NCBI GenBank assembly: GCA_039105265.1
Contig: JAPFFF010000035.1
Coordinates: 558,001 to 622,000, forward strand
Origin: Tritrichomonas musculus
Lineage: Eukaryota > Parabasalia > Tritrichomonadida > Tritrichomonadidae
Direction of reading: 5' to 3'
Length of the DNA: 64,000 nucleotides
The notes beneath the pieces were generated by a model. It worked only from the letters and a program-made list of their open reading frames with translations, did no database searches and was not told the origin of the DNA. Of the stretch, positions 48,706 through 58,852 are shown in pieces. The position numbers were made by a program, and so were the translations under genes. Position 1 is the stretch's first letter. The number at the start of each line of letters is the position of its first letter.

Positions 48706-51700
48706 ATGAAGAACCTGTTAAATGAATTTCAAAAAAGCATTGCAACGAAAAAAATCGATACAGAGAATAAATTTTTCCATAATATTCTCTATAATTTGCA
48801 TTTTTACTATTGGATTGATAATCAAATTGAAAAAAATATTTTGCAACTTCAAAATAATTCAAAGATTATAATTATAGATGAATATCAAGAAGGGGAAAAC
48901 ATTTATTATATTGTTTGCTTTGATTACAATTTAATAATATGCAACCAAGCACAAGAATCCAATCTTCTATTAAAACATAATGATTCCAAGCATTATTTTT
49001 TAAAAAATCAACTTCTTTTCGGATCTAATTCATTTTTAGCTGATTCAATTTTTATGCATGAAATAAAGAATTTTTCTTCTAAATTTCAGATCATAAACAG
49101 AAAATTTATCGCATTTTGGAAATCAATTGTCAATTGTATAAGCGGATTCTTAATAAAGAAAGCTTACGACAATTCAAAATCAAATGATAAATTCAATGAA
49201 ATCCAAGAAACAATTGAAAAAGCAAATCAGTGCTACGTCAGCCTAAGAGAAATAGGAAATGGCAGTTCAGCTAGGGTTGAATTAATATATTACATTAAGA
49301 TGGAGAGGATATTTGCATTAAAAATTCCATTTTATAATAAAACTGAACAAATTGAGAAAGAAAGAGAAAATTATTTAGAATTTCAAATTCCGTTTATCTC
49401 AAAATATTACGGTTATTTCATTGAATCGGATTCGCCTGGAAAACGTGTTATTTATTTATTAATTGAGTTTATTGATGGACAAACGTTAGATAAATATGAC
49501 CAAACAAAATTGAGTCTATTAGAAAAAGTTAACATCGTTTTTACGGTTATTTTAACAATCAATTATTTTCATTCAAAAGAATACGTTTATCGAGATTTAC
49601 ATATGAATAACATCATTATTAATAAAGACAAAGAAGTGAAATTAATAGATCTTGATAGATTGATCAAAATCAATAAACAACAAACTCATGATTTTTATTT
49701 TCAAAATGTTCCACCTGAAGTCAAATTAGGTCAAATTTTCACCTATAAATCTGACATTTATTTGTTAGGACATTTAATATATTTTTTGTTATTCAAGAAT
49801 AATGAAATATCTAATCAAAAAGATAGCATTTGTATACCTAACGAAATTATATCAATTATTCCTAAAGAAGAACTTCTTGAAGATGTTTTTAAGCGATGCT
49901 TATGCAAAGACCCAAAAAAGAGACCAACAATATTCCACCTCATTTTAAAATTGTATTTTGATTTTCTAGCATATATTCCACCTCAAGGAAAGAAAGAGCA
50001 AGATTTGATCAGCTTTTTAGAAGAATACGTATTATCATCAAAAGAAAAAGATGAATGTATGTTTCTTGCTATAATTTATAGCGAAGATCGGTACATTTCA
50101 AGAGATCCACGAAAAACTTACCATTATTCTTATCTTGCTGCTGAACAAAATAACCCTTATGCTCAATATATGCTAGGACTAATGTATTACAAAGGACGAG
50201 ATGTTCCCCGTGATATTGAAAAAGCAGTTAAATATTTTGAACTTTCTGCTAACCAAAATAATATTGAATCGCAATATCTTCTTGGCATTATTTATACTCA
50301 TGGTATTAATAATTATTATAATCCTGATGGAGTTAATTATTATTACTTTTATAGTAATTGCGATAAAACTATTCGCATTAATGTTGAGTTTGGATTACGT
50401 GATATCAAGAGTGGGTCAATTGACATTAAAAAAGCCATATGTTATTTCACACTTGCTGCTGATCAAGGTCACGTTGAATCACAGTATAAACTTGGTGAAA
50501 TTTATTATTTATTGGATTCTCCAAGTGATATATATAGAGCAATTCATTATTTTGAACTTGCAGCAAATCAAGGTTATTTAATGTCACTATATTATCTTGG
50601 TATAATTTATTTTGTAGATTCTAGAGTTCCATGTGATATTCACAAAGCAATCCATTATTTTACTCTTGCAGCTAAACATAATCACGTAGAATCACTATAC
50701 GATCTTGGAATTATTTATGAAAAAGGTGAATATGTTCAAAAGGATATTAAAAAAGCAATATCATATTTCGAACTAGCTGCTAAACAAGGTGATGTCGCAT
50801 CACAATATCATCTTGCTTTATGTTATTGTTTTAAAAGTGATAATGTTCCAATGAATATAAACAAAGCTATTCATTACTTTTCACTTGCAGCAAAACAAAA
50901 TTATGAAAGATCATTTTTTTGGCTTGGCAATATCTATTTTGTGGGTTGGTATATTGAGCCTGATTACAACAAGGCATTTTATTATTTAACCCAAGCAGCC
51001 AAAAACAATGATAGCGATTCACAATACTATCTTGGCTTTTTTTACTTGGAAGGAATAATTGGTCAAAAAAGCATTGATGAAGCAATTCATTATTTTGAAT
51101 TGGCTGCAAAACAAAATCATCAGGAAGCAATATTCCAACTTGGTTATATTTATGATGTATACATTCCAGGAAATACAAATAAATCCATCGAATATTTTAC
51201 ACAAATAGCTAAGATAGGCCATAAAAAAGCACAATTTAATCTTGCTGCCATTTATTATTTTGGAAAAGGAGTTCCACATGATCTAAATAGAGCATATTTT
51301 TATTGTAAACTTGCAGCAGATCAAAATCTAGCAGAAGCCCAGAACCTAATGGGTCACATTTATTATGAAGGTATAGTTGTTCCACGTGATATAAACAAAG
51401 CAATTTATTATTATACACTTGCTGCTGAACAAAACTTTTCATATTCATTAACAAATCTTGGCTTATTGTATTTTAAAGGTGAAGATGTAAAAAACGACTA
51501 TGAGAAAGCAATTCATTATTTCTCACTGGCAGCTAAACAAAATGATTCAACAGCCCTATATTATCTTGGAAATATTTTTCTTGACTATTATGATTTAGAT
51601 AAAGCAGTTGACTATTTTTTACGTGCTGCAAAGAATAATCATCGAGATTCTCAATATATGTTAGGAATGATTTATTATTATGATGCTATAATAGACAATA

Positions 51701-52374
51701 TATATAATATAAACAAATCAATTTATTTTTTTTCTCTTGCTGCTGAGCAGAATGTTCCTAAAGCACAATTTGCACTTGGTTGCATTTATTATGAAGGGTT
51801 GTATGTAAATTACGACATTCAAAAAGCTATTCATTATTTTAAAGAAGCTTCTTGCTTCAATCATCAATGTGCAAAAAACAACTTAGGCGTCATTTATAAG
51901 ACAGTAAAGGAAGCAAAGAGGAATATTTATGACGCAATTGAATATTTTGAAGAAGCAATTTCTCAAAAAGATGATGCTGTCGCAATGTTCAATTTGGCTC
52001 ATATTTATTTTTATGAAGAAGTTCCAAATTCAAATATTGAAAGAGCAATAGAACTACTTTATAAAGCATCACAGGAAGGTATTATATATTCACTCGAACT
52101 TTTGTCATTGGCAATAATCAAAAAATACGTAATATTAAATAATCATGAAAAGATAGATTCTTCCAAAATGGTCAAATTCTTTAGATGGTCTGTATTACGA
52201 GAAATTTTTCGAAATTCAACTCGATATCAACAATTATATGATGACTTGAAAGAAATAAATCTTGTATACTATATGAATAAAATAGAAAACCAAACTAGAA
52301 AGAAAAGACACGAAATTAAAGATAAAAGACAGAAAATCAATTCATTATTTTATGAAGGTTTGGGAAATATTTAA
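48706..52374 (+). CDS. Protein kinase with Sel1-repeat array
   Basis: A 1222-aa protein. Residues 1-180 are a helical N-terminal region comparable to that of the 1907-4291 protein. The kinase domain spans about 183-440: glycine loop EIGNGSSARVEL, lysine in FALKI, catalytic loop EYVYRDLHMNNIII with the Asp kept, and a DFG position reading DLD (LIDLDRLI), with PPEVK for APE. It is probably active or weakly active. From about 455 to 1135 there are about 18 Sel1 repeats (for example AQYMLGLMYYKGRDVPRDIE and KAIHYFELAA), a superhelical scaffold for partner binding. The tail is basic (RKKRHEIKDKRQK). Compared with the pseudokinase sister gene at 1907-4291 it keeps HRD-like Asp and a metal-binding Asp. 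Substrates are unknown. Confidence 0.88.
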   Translation: MKNLLNEFQKSIATKKIDTENKFFHNILYNLHFYYWIDNQIEKNILQLQNNSKIIIIDEYQEGENIYYIVCFDYNLIICNQAQESNLLLKHNDSKHYFLKNQLLFGSNSFLADSIFMHEIKNFSSKFQIINRKFIAFWKSIVNCISGFLIKKAYDNSKSNDKFNEIQETIEKANQCYVSLREIGNGSSARVELIYYIKMERIFALKIPFYNKTEQIEKERENYLEFQIPFISKYYGYFIESDSPGKRVIYLLIEFIDGQTLDKYDQTKLSLLEKVNIVFTVILTINYFHSKEYVYRDLHMNNIIINKDKEVKLIDLDRLIKINKQQTHDFYFQNVPPEVKLGQIFTYKSDIYLLGHLIYFLLFKNNEISNQKDSICIPNEIISIIPKEELLEDVFKRCLCKDPKKRPTIFHLILKLYFDFLAYIPPQGKKEQDLISFLEEYVLSSKEKDECMFLAIIYSEDRYISRDPRKTYHYSYLAAEQNNPYAQYMLGLMYYKGRDVPRDIEKAVKYFELSANQNNIESQYLLGIIYTHGINNYYNPDGVNYYYFYSNCDKTIRINVEFGLRDIKSGSIDIKKAICYFTLAADQGHVESQYKLGEIYYLLDSPSDIYRAIHYFELAANQGYLMSLYYLGIIYFVDSRVPCDIHKAIHYFTLAAKHNHVESLYDLGIIYEKGEYVQKDIKKAISYFELAAKQGDVASQYHLALCYCFKSDNVPMNINKAIHYFSLAAKQNYERSFFWLGNIYFVGWYIEPDYNKAFYYLTQAAKNNDSDSQYYLGFFYLEGIIGQKSIDEAIHYFELAAKQNHQEAIFQLGYIYDVYIPGNTNKSIEYFTQIAKIGHKKAQFNLAAIYYFGKGVPHDLNRAYFYCKLAADQNLAEAQNLMGHIYYEGIVVPRDINKAIYYYTLAAEQNFSYSLTNLGLLYFKGEDVKNDYEKAIHYFSLAAKQNDSTALYYLGNIFLDYYDLDKAVDYFLRAAKNNHRDSQYMLGMIYYYDAIIDNIYNINKSIYFFSLAAEQNVPKAQFALGCIYYEGLYVNYDIQKAIHYFKEASCFNHQCAKNNLGVIYKTVKEAKRNIYDAIEYFEEAISQKDDAVAMFNLAHIYFYEEVPNSNIERAIELLYKASQEGIIYSLELLSLAIIKKYVILNNHEKIDSSKMVKFFRWSVLREIFRNSTRYQQLYDDLKEINLVYYMNKIENQTRKKRHEIKDKRQKINSLFYEGLGNI

Positions 52375-52674
52375 AACTTCATTCTTTTTTAATGAATAAA
52401 AAAATAATTTAATTCTATTAAGCATTTTATAAACTCTTTATTGATATATTTTACAATTTTTATGACCAAGTAGTCTCAGAATTGGTTTTTATTCTTTTGT
52501 AAAGTTTTGAAATTATAATTTCATAAAATCATGTTAAAATGAAAATTTTTAGATATACAAATTTAAAATAATATTATAAATATTTTATAGATTATAAATA
52601 TATGATAATTTTTCTATTTAACATTTTATTTCACAAAATATTAATGTTTTTTTAATTTTATTAAAATTTGTGAA
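52375..52674. other. Intergenic, no gene seen
   Basis: AT-rich spacer between two co-directional kinase genes. TTTCACAAAATA near 52630 contains a TCACA that could be an initiator about 40 nt before the next ATG. Confidence 0.45.
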
Positions 52675-55600
52675 ATGTTTATTAAAAAAATTCAAAAAAA
52701 AATGGATTTATATAAATTAGATTTATCTCGTTTCATTTTTCAAGAAAAGATTGGTGTTGGTAATCAATCAAAATGCTTATTAAATATTGAAAAAGAAACC
52801 GAGGCAAAATACGCAGCAATATTATCACGATATTCTTCATCGAATAATCCAATAGTAATAGATAAATTTTTGGGGCAAATAAAAATATTATCCATGCTAA
52901 GTTGCCCCTTGTTTCCCAATTTTTTCGGCTATAGCATGAAAATCAACGATAATTATATTAATACAATAATAATTACAGAATACATTCCTAATGGCACTTT
53001 AGATCATATAATTTCAATGGATCCCAAAGACTATGGTGAATCAAAATGGACCGATACAAAAAAATTGATAAACATTTACGGAATTGCGTTTGGAATGTCA
53101 TACTTGCACTCATTAAACATTATACACCGCGATATTACCACGAAAAGCGTTCTACTTGATGAACATCTATACCCAAAAATCATTAATTTTGCATCAGCTC
53201 TTGATTTAAGTGATAAAATAAAAGCATCATCAAATTTCACTTTTTCTGAAGAAAAAAATCAGATAAGTAATCTTAATGATGATGAAAACAGTAAAATGAG
53301 TGACATTGAAGAAGAAGAAAAAGGTGAAAGAAAATTTAATGATGATAAAAGCAATACAAAAAAAGAAAAAAACATCGATGACGATGAAAAAAATTTTGAT
53401 TATGAAAAATTTTTTGGAGATGTTGAAATTATTCATGTTGATGACAGCATTGAAAGTTTTGTCGGCACACCTTCTTATAGGGCACCGGAAATATGGGAAA
53501 ATATGAAGTATTCCAAATCCAGCGATGTTTTTGCTTTTTCAATCGTTGTCTATGAAATTTTAACGAGCCAATTTCCATACAGATTCAAAGGCACGCATCA
53601 ACTAGCTAAATATGTAGTAGAGGGAGGAAGGCCAGACATAAATAGCAACGAAATTCCGGACTGTTTTATTGATCTCATGAGAAAGTGTTGGGACTCAGAT
53701 CCTGAAAAAAGACCGACATTTGACGAAATTGTTACTGAAATAAAAACAAATAAAAGATTCATTACAGGTTTGAACATTGATGAAGAAGAATTTAGAAGTT
53801 ATCAAAAATTGATTGAATCAAAACAGAATGATGCAATTGTTATATCTAAAAAAGAAAGAAATGTATCAAATGATATCGATGAGATTGACTTATCAAATTA
53901 TCAAATAGAAAAATATATCGATCAAGGCTCATTTTCAAATGTTTATAAAATTAATGATATTAAGACAAATGACGTTTATGCAGCTAAAATCAGCATGAAA
54001 ACAATTAATGATTTTTCTGATTTTCAATTGATCTCACTTAATAGAGAAATTTCAATACTTTCTAAATTGAATTTTCCATCAATTATTAAATTCATTGGTT
54101 ACAATAAAAGAAACTTTAAAAATCGTTTAAAACCAACAATTATTACTGAATTCGTTAAGAATCAATCTTTAGAAGATGTAATTTTGTTTGAAAAGAATTC
54201 ATGCGATGCCATTAATTTGAATGATACAAAGAAACTCATAGCCATTTATGGAATTGCTTCAGCGATGTCATATCTACATTCATTAAATATTATTCATCGA
54301 GATATAAAGCCATCTAACATTTTTCTTGATGAATATTTCTATCCAAAAATTGGTGATTTCGGACTATCGAAAGAAATCAACAACAACAATGAAAACGATA
54401 ATAATGATGATGGTGATGAGTTTTATGTTGGATCTTTGATTTATATGGCTCCTGAAATTCTAACAAATAATAAATATCATAAAGCTGGCGATGTTTATTC
54501 GTTTGCATTAGTTGTTTATTATATTATTACCTTTGAACCGCCATATAAAGGATTCAAATACATTGATATTATTAAAAGAGTTCCTGAAGGAATTCGTCCT
54601 GAATTTAATTCTAGTACTACTGGTTGTTACAGAGATCTAATTGAAAAATGTTGGTCGAATGATTACGAGAAAAGGCCAACATTTGATGAAATTGTTCACA
54701 CGCTTAAAACAAATCCAGACTTTATTACAGAAAACATTGATAAAGATGAGTTTTTAAATTACATTGAATACATTGAAAATAGTAGTAATTCACCCGAATC
54801 AAATAATACAAAGAAATTTCATCCAGTTTCATTTGATATTGATCATCTTAAAGAATTAGAACGTATTAGAGAAACAGAAGAAATGAAATCTTTAATTGGA
54901 GAGCCTTTTGTAGATCTAAATAATTATGAAAAATGCAATTTGATTTCTAAAGATGAAAATTCAAAAATTTATGAAGTTAAAAATAAAGAAACTGGAATTC
55001 TTTATGCTGCAATAATTTCAAATACAGTATTTAAAAACTTATCGAGTGATGATTTAATTAATCTTTCACGTGAAGTGAATATTGTTTCTAAGTTGAATCA
55101 TCCAACATTATTGAAATTTATTGGTTATAGTCCAATTGATTTTAAAAGTAGAAAAAAGCCGGTTATTATAAGCGAACTTCCTTCAAATTTATCATTGTCA
55201 CAAATATTAGATAAAGAAAGATGTAATGAAAAAATTGACAATTGGAATGATACGCAAAAGTTGATATGTTTATATGGAATTTCATTAGGAATGTCTTATA
55301 TACATTCAAATGATATAATTCATCGAAATCTTAATACAAAAAGTATATTTTTTGATGAGAATTTAAATCCAAAAATTGGCAATTTGGGGTTGCTAACTAA
55401 ATCAAATAGAATCTGTAGTTTATCTTGTAAAACGGCGACTAATTTGAAAGAAAATTTATTATATTCGTCGCCGGATTTATTAGAAACAAATGAATATTCA
55501 AAATCAAGCGATGTTTGCGCATTCGCTTTGATAGTTTATGAAATGATGACATTAAAAACTTTCACGAATATCAATGATTTGAAAGAATCGATTAATTCAA

Positions 55601-58407
55601 ATAAACTGGAAACAAATGATTCAATTCCTAAGAGTTACCTTAAACTGATTGAAGATTGTTGGTCACAAAATCGTCCAACTTTTGATCAAATTGTTTCTAT
55701 GCTGAAAAAGGAAGCAGGATTCATAACTGAAAATGTAGATAAAGAATTGTTCGATAATTATGTTGAAAGCTTTGATAATGAAATGGATGATTATAATTCT
55801 GAAAAGAAAGATGATGGCAAAAGCCAAGATGAAAATTCAAATGATGATGAAAGAAGTGAAAAAAGTGAGAGTGTTACCAATATTGAGCAGAAAGATGATG
55901 AAACAAAAGATTATATTGAAAATATAAAAGATGATTTAACAGAAGATAAAATGCAAATTGGTAATGAAGAAAATGTAAATGAAAATGATAATGGAAATAT
56001 TGCAGATGAAGAGAATTTCAAAGAAGCTGAAGATAAAAATGAAATAATCAATAAAATCAACAAAGAAGATGAGGGTATAGAAAAAAACAATGTAGATGTA
56101 AAAGATAAATACGAAGAAATCATTATATTAGAAGAAGAAGAGGAAGAACATGAAGATGAAAACAAAAAAGAAGAAGATAGCAAAGAAAAAGATAAATGTG
56201 AAGAAGCTAGCACTAAAGAAGATAAATGTGAAGAAGCTAGCAATAAAGAAGATAAATGTGAAGAAGCTAGCAATAAAGAAGATAAATGTGAAGAAGCTAG
56301 TAATAAAGAAGATAAATGTGAAGAAGCTAGCAATAAAGAAGATAAATGTGAAGAAGCTAGCAATAAAGAAGATAAATTCAAAGAAGCTAGTAATAAAGAA
56401 GATAAATGCAAAGAAGCTAGCAATAAAGAAGATAAATGCAAAGAAGCTAGCAATAAAGAAGATAAATTCAAAGAAGCTAGTAATAAAGAAGATAAATGCA
56501 AAGAAGCTAGCAATAAAGAAGATAAATTCAAAGAAGCTAGTAATAAAGAAGATAAATGCAAAGAAGCTAGCAATAAAGAAGATAAATGCAAAGAAGCTAG
56601 CAATAAAGAAGATAAATTCAAAGAAGCTAGTAATAAAGAAGATAAATGCAAAGAAGCTAGCAATAAAGAAGATAAACAAGGAGGAATTGACAGAGAAGAA
56701 GAAAGAGAAAACGCCAATAAAACACCCGATTTTGTAGATGAGAAAAGTAGAAACACCAAAAACAAGGGAAATGATGTCAACCAAAATGATTATATTGAAA
56801 TAGAAGACCAAAACTGCAACTACGCAGAAAAAATAAGGGAAATTAAAAGAAAGCCAGGCAACCAAGATCAGGTCCTAAAGATATCATTTAAATTCAACTC
56901 AAGTAACTTTTCATATAATGAAAAAAGTGACAGTGATATCGATAAAGATGAAGATATGATAAAAGAAGAAAGCAAAATGATTAAATCAAGAAGCAAAAGA
57001 CCTACCAGAAAACGTAGAAAAGCTAGAAAAGCTCGAAGAAAGCCAAATGCCAATCAAGATGATAAAGAAAGAAAAACAGATAATGGATTTGCAGAAGAAG
57101 AAGATGAAGATGACAATTTTATTAAAGAATTGGAAAAACTTATGGAAGAAGAAGAAGACAAGCTTAGCGCAGAAGAAGAAAAACTAATAAAAGAACAAGA
57201 AGAAAATAAAAGAAAGGAAGAAGAAAGACTTATGAAAGAAAATGAAGAGAGACTCAGGAGAGAAAGAGCGGAAAAACTTAGAAAGGAGGTAGAAGAAAGA
57301 CTCAAGAAAGAGAAAGAAGAAGAGAAACTCAGGAGAGAAAAAGAAGAAAGAATTAAAAAAGAAGAAGAAGAAAGAATTAAAAAAGAAAAAGAAGAAAAAA
57401 TTAAGAAAGAAGAAGAAAGAATTAAGAAAGAAAAAGATGAAAGAATTAAGAAAGAAGAAGAAAGAATTAAAAAAGAAAAACTTAGAAAAGAAAGAGAAGA
57501 AATGCTTAGAAAGGAAAGAATAGATAAACTTAGAAAGGAAAGAGAGGAAAGACTCAAGAAAGAAGAAGAAGAAAAGCTTCGAAGAGAGAAAGAAGAAAGA
57601 CTCAAGAAAGAAGAAGAAGAAAAGATTCGAAAAGAAAAAGAAGAAAAACTCAAGAAAGAAGGAACCAAAGACAGTTATGCCGATCTCTTAGCCAAATACA
57701 AGGATGTTGAAAATGTTGTTGTCATGCAATTAATAGACGAGCCCAAAAATGACATCCCTTCTTCATCTGATAAAGAAAGGAAAACGAGCCCAAGCACGAA
57801 TTTTCAGCCACAAAACTCTCCTGTAAAATCACCGAGTAAGCCAAAAGGCTCTCCAGCCGATTCCTTCTCAAGGCAGCCGCCGTCTCCTCCTTTTCAAAAG
57901 TCCAAGTTCAAGGGCAATACAATCAAACTAACCGTCACATTGAAAGACATCGGGATGGCCGAATTTGATCCAAATAATGGAAGCGAAATTCAAGCAAAAT
58001 CCACTCAAGATTCGTCAGCATCGAACGAGAAAGAATTGCCAAAGCTGAACCATAACAATAAAGGCAATGTTCAATCACAGGACAGTTCAAATTCGCCTCC
58101 ACAAACTGAAAATAAATTGCCAAAATTGGTTCGAAGCAACCAGTCGAGTGCTTCGATTAAAAAAGATCAGAATCAATCAGACTCATTTGCTCCAGCTGAT
58201 CATAAACTTATCAACAGGTCGCCGAGGAGGCACAAAGAAGGAGCAAGCAACTACAATCCAAATGTTTTTCGCTCTCCTCCAGATAATTTCAAATCAAACA
58301 AGGCTCAGGCGACTCGTGATTTTATCAAAAGTCCGATAAAATTAACAGTGACGTTGAAGGATATCGGAATGGAGGGACTCGATTCATCAACACCTGGCAA
58401 AACTTAA
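52675..58407 (+). CDS. Triple-kinase protein with minisatellite and coiled coil
   Basis: Up to 1910 aa. The ATG at 52675 gives MFIKKIQKKM; the tenth codon (MDLYKLDLSR) may be the real start. Three kinase folds lie in tandem. K1 (about 18-365) has HRD at 151 but L for the VAIK lysine and NFA for DFG, plus an acidic insert. K2 (about 403-700) has lysine in YAAKI, HRDIKPSN near 540, DFG near 561 and MAPE, so it is active by sequence. K3 (about 755-1025) has I for lysine, HRN near 881 and NLG for DFG. Then come an acidic stretch, 16 ten-residue repeats (1175-1333, NKEDKCKEAS type), a basic patch (RPTRKRRKARKARRKP), a long E/K/R coiled coil (1475-1662) and a Ser/Pro-rich tail with two copies of IKLTVTLKDIGM (about 1750 and 1888). 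K1 and K3 may regulate K2 (inference). Confidence 0.88.
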   Translation: MFIKKIQKKMDLYKLDLSRFIFQEKIGVGNQSKCLLNIEKETEAKYAAILSRYSSSNNPIVIDKFLGQIKILSMLSCPLFPNFFGYSMKINDNYINTIIITEYIPNGTLDHIISMDPKDYGESKWTDTKKLINIYGIAFGMSYLHSLNIIHRDITTKSVLLDEHLYPKIINFASALDLSDKIKASSNFTFSEEKNQISNLNDDENSKMSDIEEEEKGERKFNDDKSNTKKEKNIDDDEKNFDYEKFFGDVEIIHVDDSIESFVGTPSYRAPEIWENMKYSKSSDVFAFSIVVYEILTSQFPYRFKGTHQLAKYVVEGGRPDINSNEIPDCFIDLMRKCWDSDPEKRPTFDEIVTEIKTNKRFITGLNIDEEEFRSYQKLIESKQNDAIVISKKERNVSNDIDEIDLSNYQIEKYIDQGSFSNVYKINDIKTNDVYAAKISMKTINDFSDFQLISLNREISILSKLNFPSIIKFIGYNKRNFKNRLKPTIITEFVKNQSLEDVILFEKNSCDAINLNDTKKLIAIYGIASAMSYLHSLNIIHRDIKPSNIFLDEYFYPKIGDFGLSKEINNNNENDNNDDGDEFYVGSLIYMAPEILTNNKYHKAGDVYSFALVVYYIITFEPPYKGFKYIDIIKRVPEGIRPEFNSSTTGCYRDLIEKCWSNDYEKRPTFDEIVHTLKTNPDFITENIDKDEFLNYIEYIENSSNSPESNNTKKFHPVSFDIDHLKELERIRETEEMKSLIGEPFVDLNNYEKCNLISKDENSKIYEVKNKETGILYAAIISNTVFKNLSSDDLINLSREVNIVSKLNHPTLLKFIGYSPIDFKSRKKPVIISELPSNLSLSQILDKERCNEKIDNWNDTQKLICLYGISLGMSYIHSNDIIHRNLNTKSIFFDENLNPKIGNLGLLTKSNRICSLSCKTATNLKENLLYSSPDLLETNEYSKSSDVCAFALIVYEMMTLKTFTNINDLKESINSNKLETNDSIPKSYLKLIEDCWSQNRPTFDQIVSMLKKEAGFITENVDKELFDNYVESFDNEMDDYNSEKKDDGKSQDENSNDDERSEKSESVTNIEQKDDETKDYIENIKDDLTEDKMQIGNEENVNENDNGNIADEENFKEAEDKNEIINKINKEDEGIEKNNVDVKDKYEEIIILEEEEEEHEDENKKEEDSKEKDKCEEASTKEDKCEEASNKEDKCEEASNKEDKCEEASNKEDKCEEASNKEDKCEEASNKEDKFKEASNKEDKCKEASNKEDKCKEASNKEDKFKEASNKEDKCKEASNKEDKFKEASNKEDKCKEASNKEDKCKEASNKEDKFKEASNKEDKCKEASNKEDKQGGIDREEERENANKTPDFVDEKSRNTKNKGNDVNQNDYIEIEDQNCNYAEKIREIKRKPGNQDQVLKISFKFNSSNFSYNEKSDSDIDKDEDMIKEESKMIKSRSKRPTRKRRKARKARRKPNANQDDKERKTDNGFAEEEDEDDNFIKELEKLMEEEEDKLSAEEEKLIKEQEENKRKEEERLMKENEERLRRERAEKLRKEVEERLKKEKEEEKLRREKEERIKKEEEERIKKEKEEKIKKEEERIKKEKDERIKKEEERIKKEKLRKEREEMLRKERIDKLRKEREERLKKEEEEKLRREKEERLKKEEEEKIRKEKEEKLKKEGTKDSYADLLAKYKDVENVVVMQLIDEPKNDIPSSSDKERKTSPSTNFQPQNSPVKSPSKPKGSPADSFSRQPPSPPFQKSKFKGNTIKLTVTLKDIGMAEFDPNNGSEIQAKSTQDSSASNEKELPKLNHNNKGNVQSQDSSNSPPQTENKLPKLVRSNQSSASIKKDQNQSDSFAPADHKLINRSPRRHKEGASNYNPNVFRSPPDNFKSNKAQATRDFIKSPIKLTVTLKDIGMEGLDSSTPGKT
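56199..56670 (+). repeat. Coding minisatellite, 16 units of 30 bp
   Basis: In-frame tandem units GATAAATGTGAAGAAGCTAG plus ten bases, encoding DKCEEASNKE and variants. Units 1-6 are CEE type, units 7-16 CKE or FKE type in the order F-C-C-F-C, F-C-C-F-C. FKE units are followed by AGT, others mostly by AGC, for serine. The arrangement shows a 150-bp block duplicated after the 30-bp units diverged. Confidence 0.92.
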
Positions 58408-58852
58408 AATTTTTGTGAATGATGACTCAATTTGAGCAAAAATTCAGCAAAGAAAACAGTAAATTAATTTTTAATGATTTTCTATAACTTTAACATTGAT
58501 GTAAAGGAAGTATTAAATGTATGCGATCCATTGAAAGAATTGATATATCAAGATAATGAGGAATAATGATTTATATTAAACATTTCATAAGCCATAGTTG
58601 CATTAAAGGTGTCAATAAACTAACATTTTATATATAAAAAAAGTTATTTTAATCATATTTCCATTAAGAAACTTTTTAAATGTTATTTAATCGTTTAAAT
58701 CTTTGATCTACTTACTCTGTTTTTAGTGTTTCGGTTCTATTTTTGTTTATAACTTTTAACAATACTATCTAAAAGTACTCAAATTATAAAATATATCTTA
58801 TAATAAACATATTAAATTACATATATCATGATAATTATATGAATATTATTAC
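58408..58852. other. Convergent intergenic, no gene seen
   Basis: AT-rich spacer between the triple-kinase and Fe-SOD genes, which converge. Confidence 0.5.

Noticed and set aside
55911-56865. Long open frames antisense to or out of frame with the minisatellite (minus 55911-56780 and 56128-56865, plus 56150-56737)
   Set aside because: They exist only because a 30-bp repeat without stops is open in several frames; the 1910-aa frame explains the region.
57054-57668. Ser/Leu-rich open frame on the minus strand
   Set aside because: Mirror of the E/K/R coiled-coil coding region.
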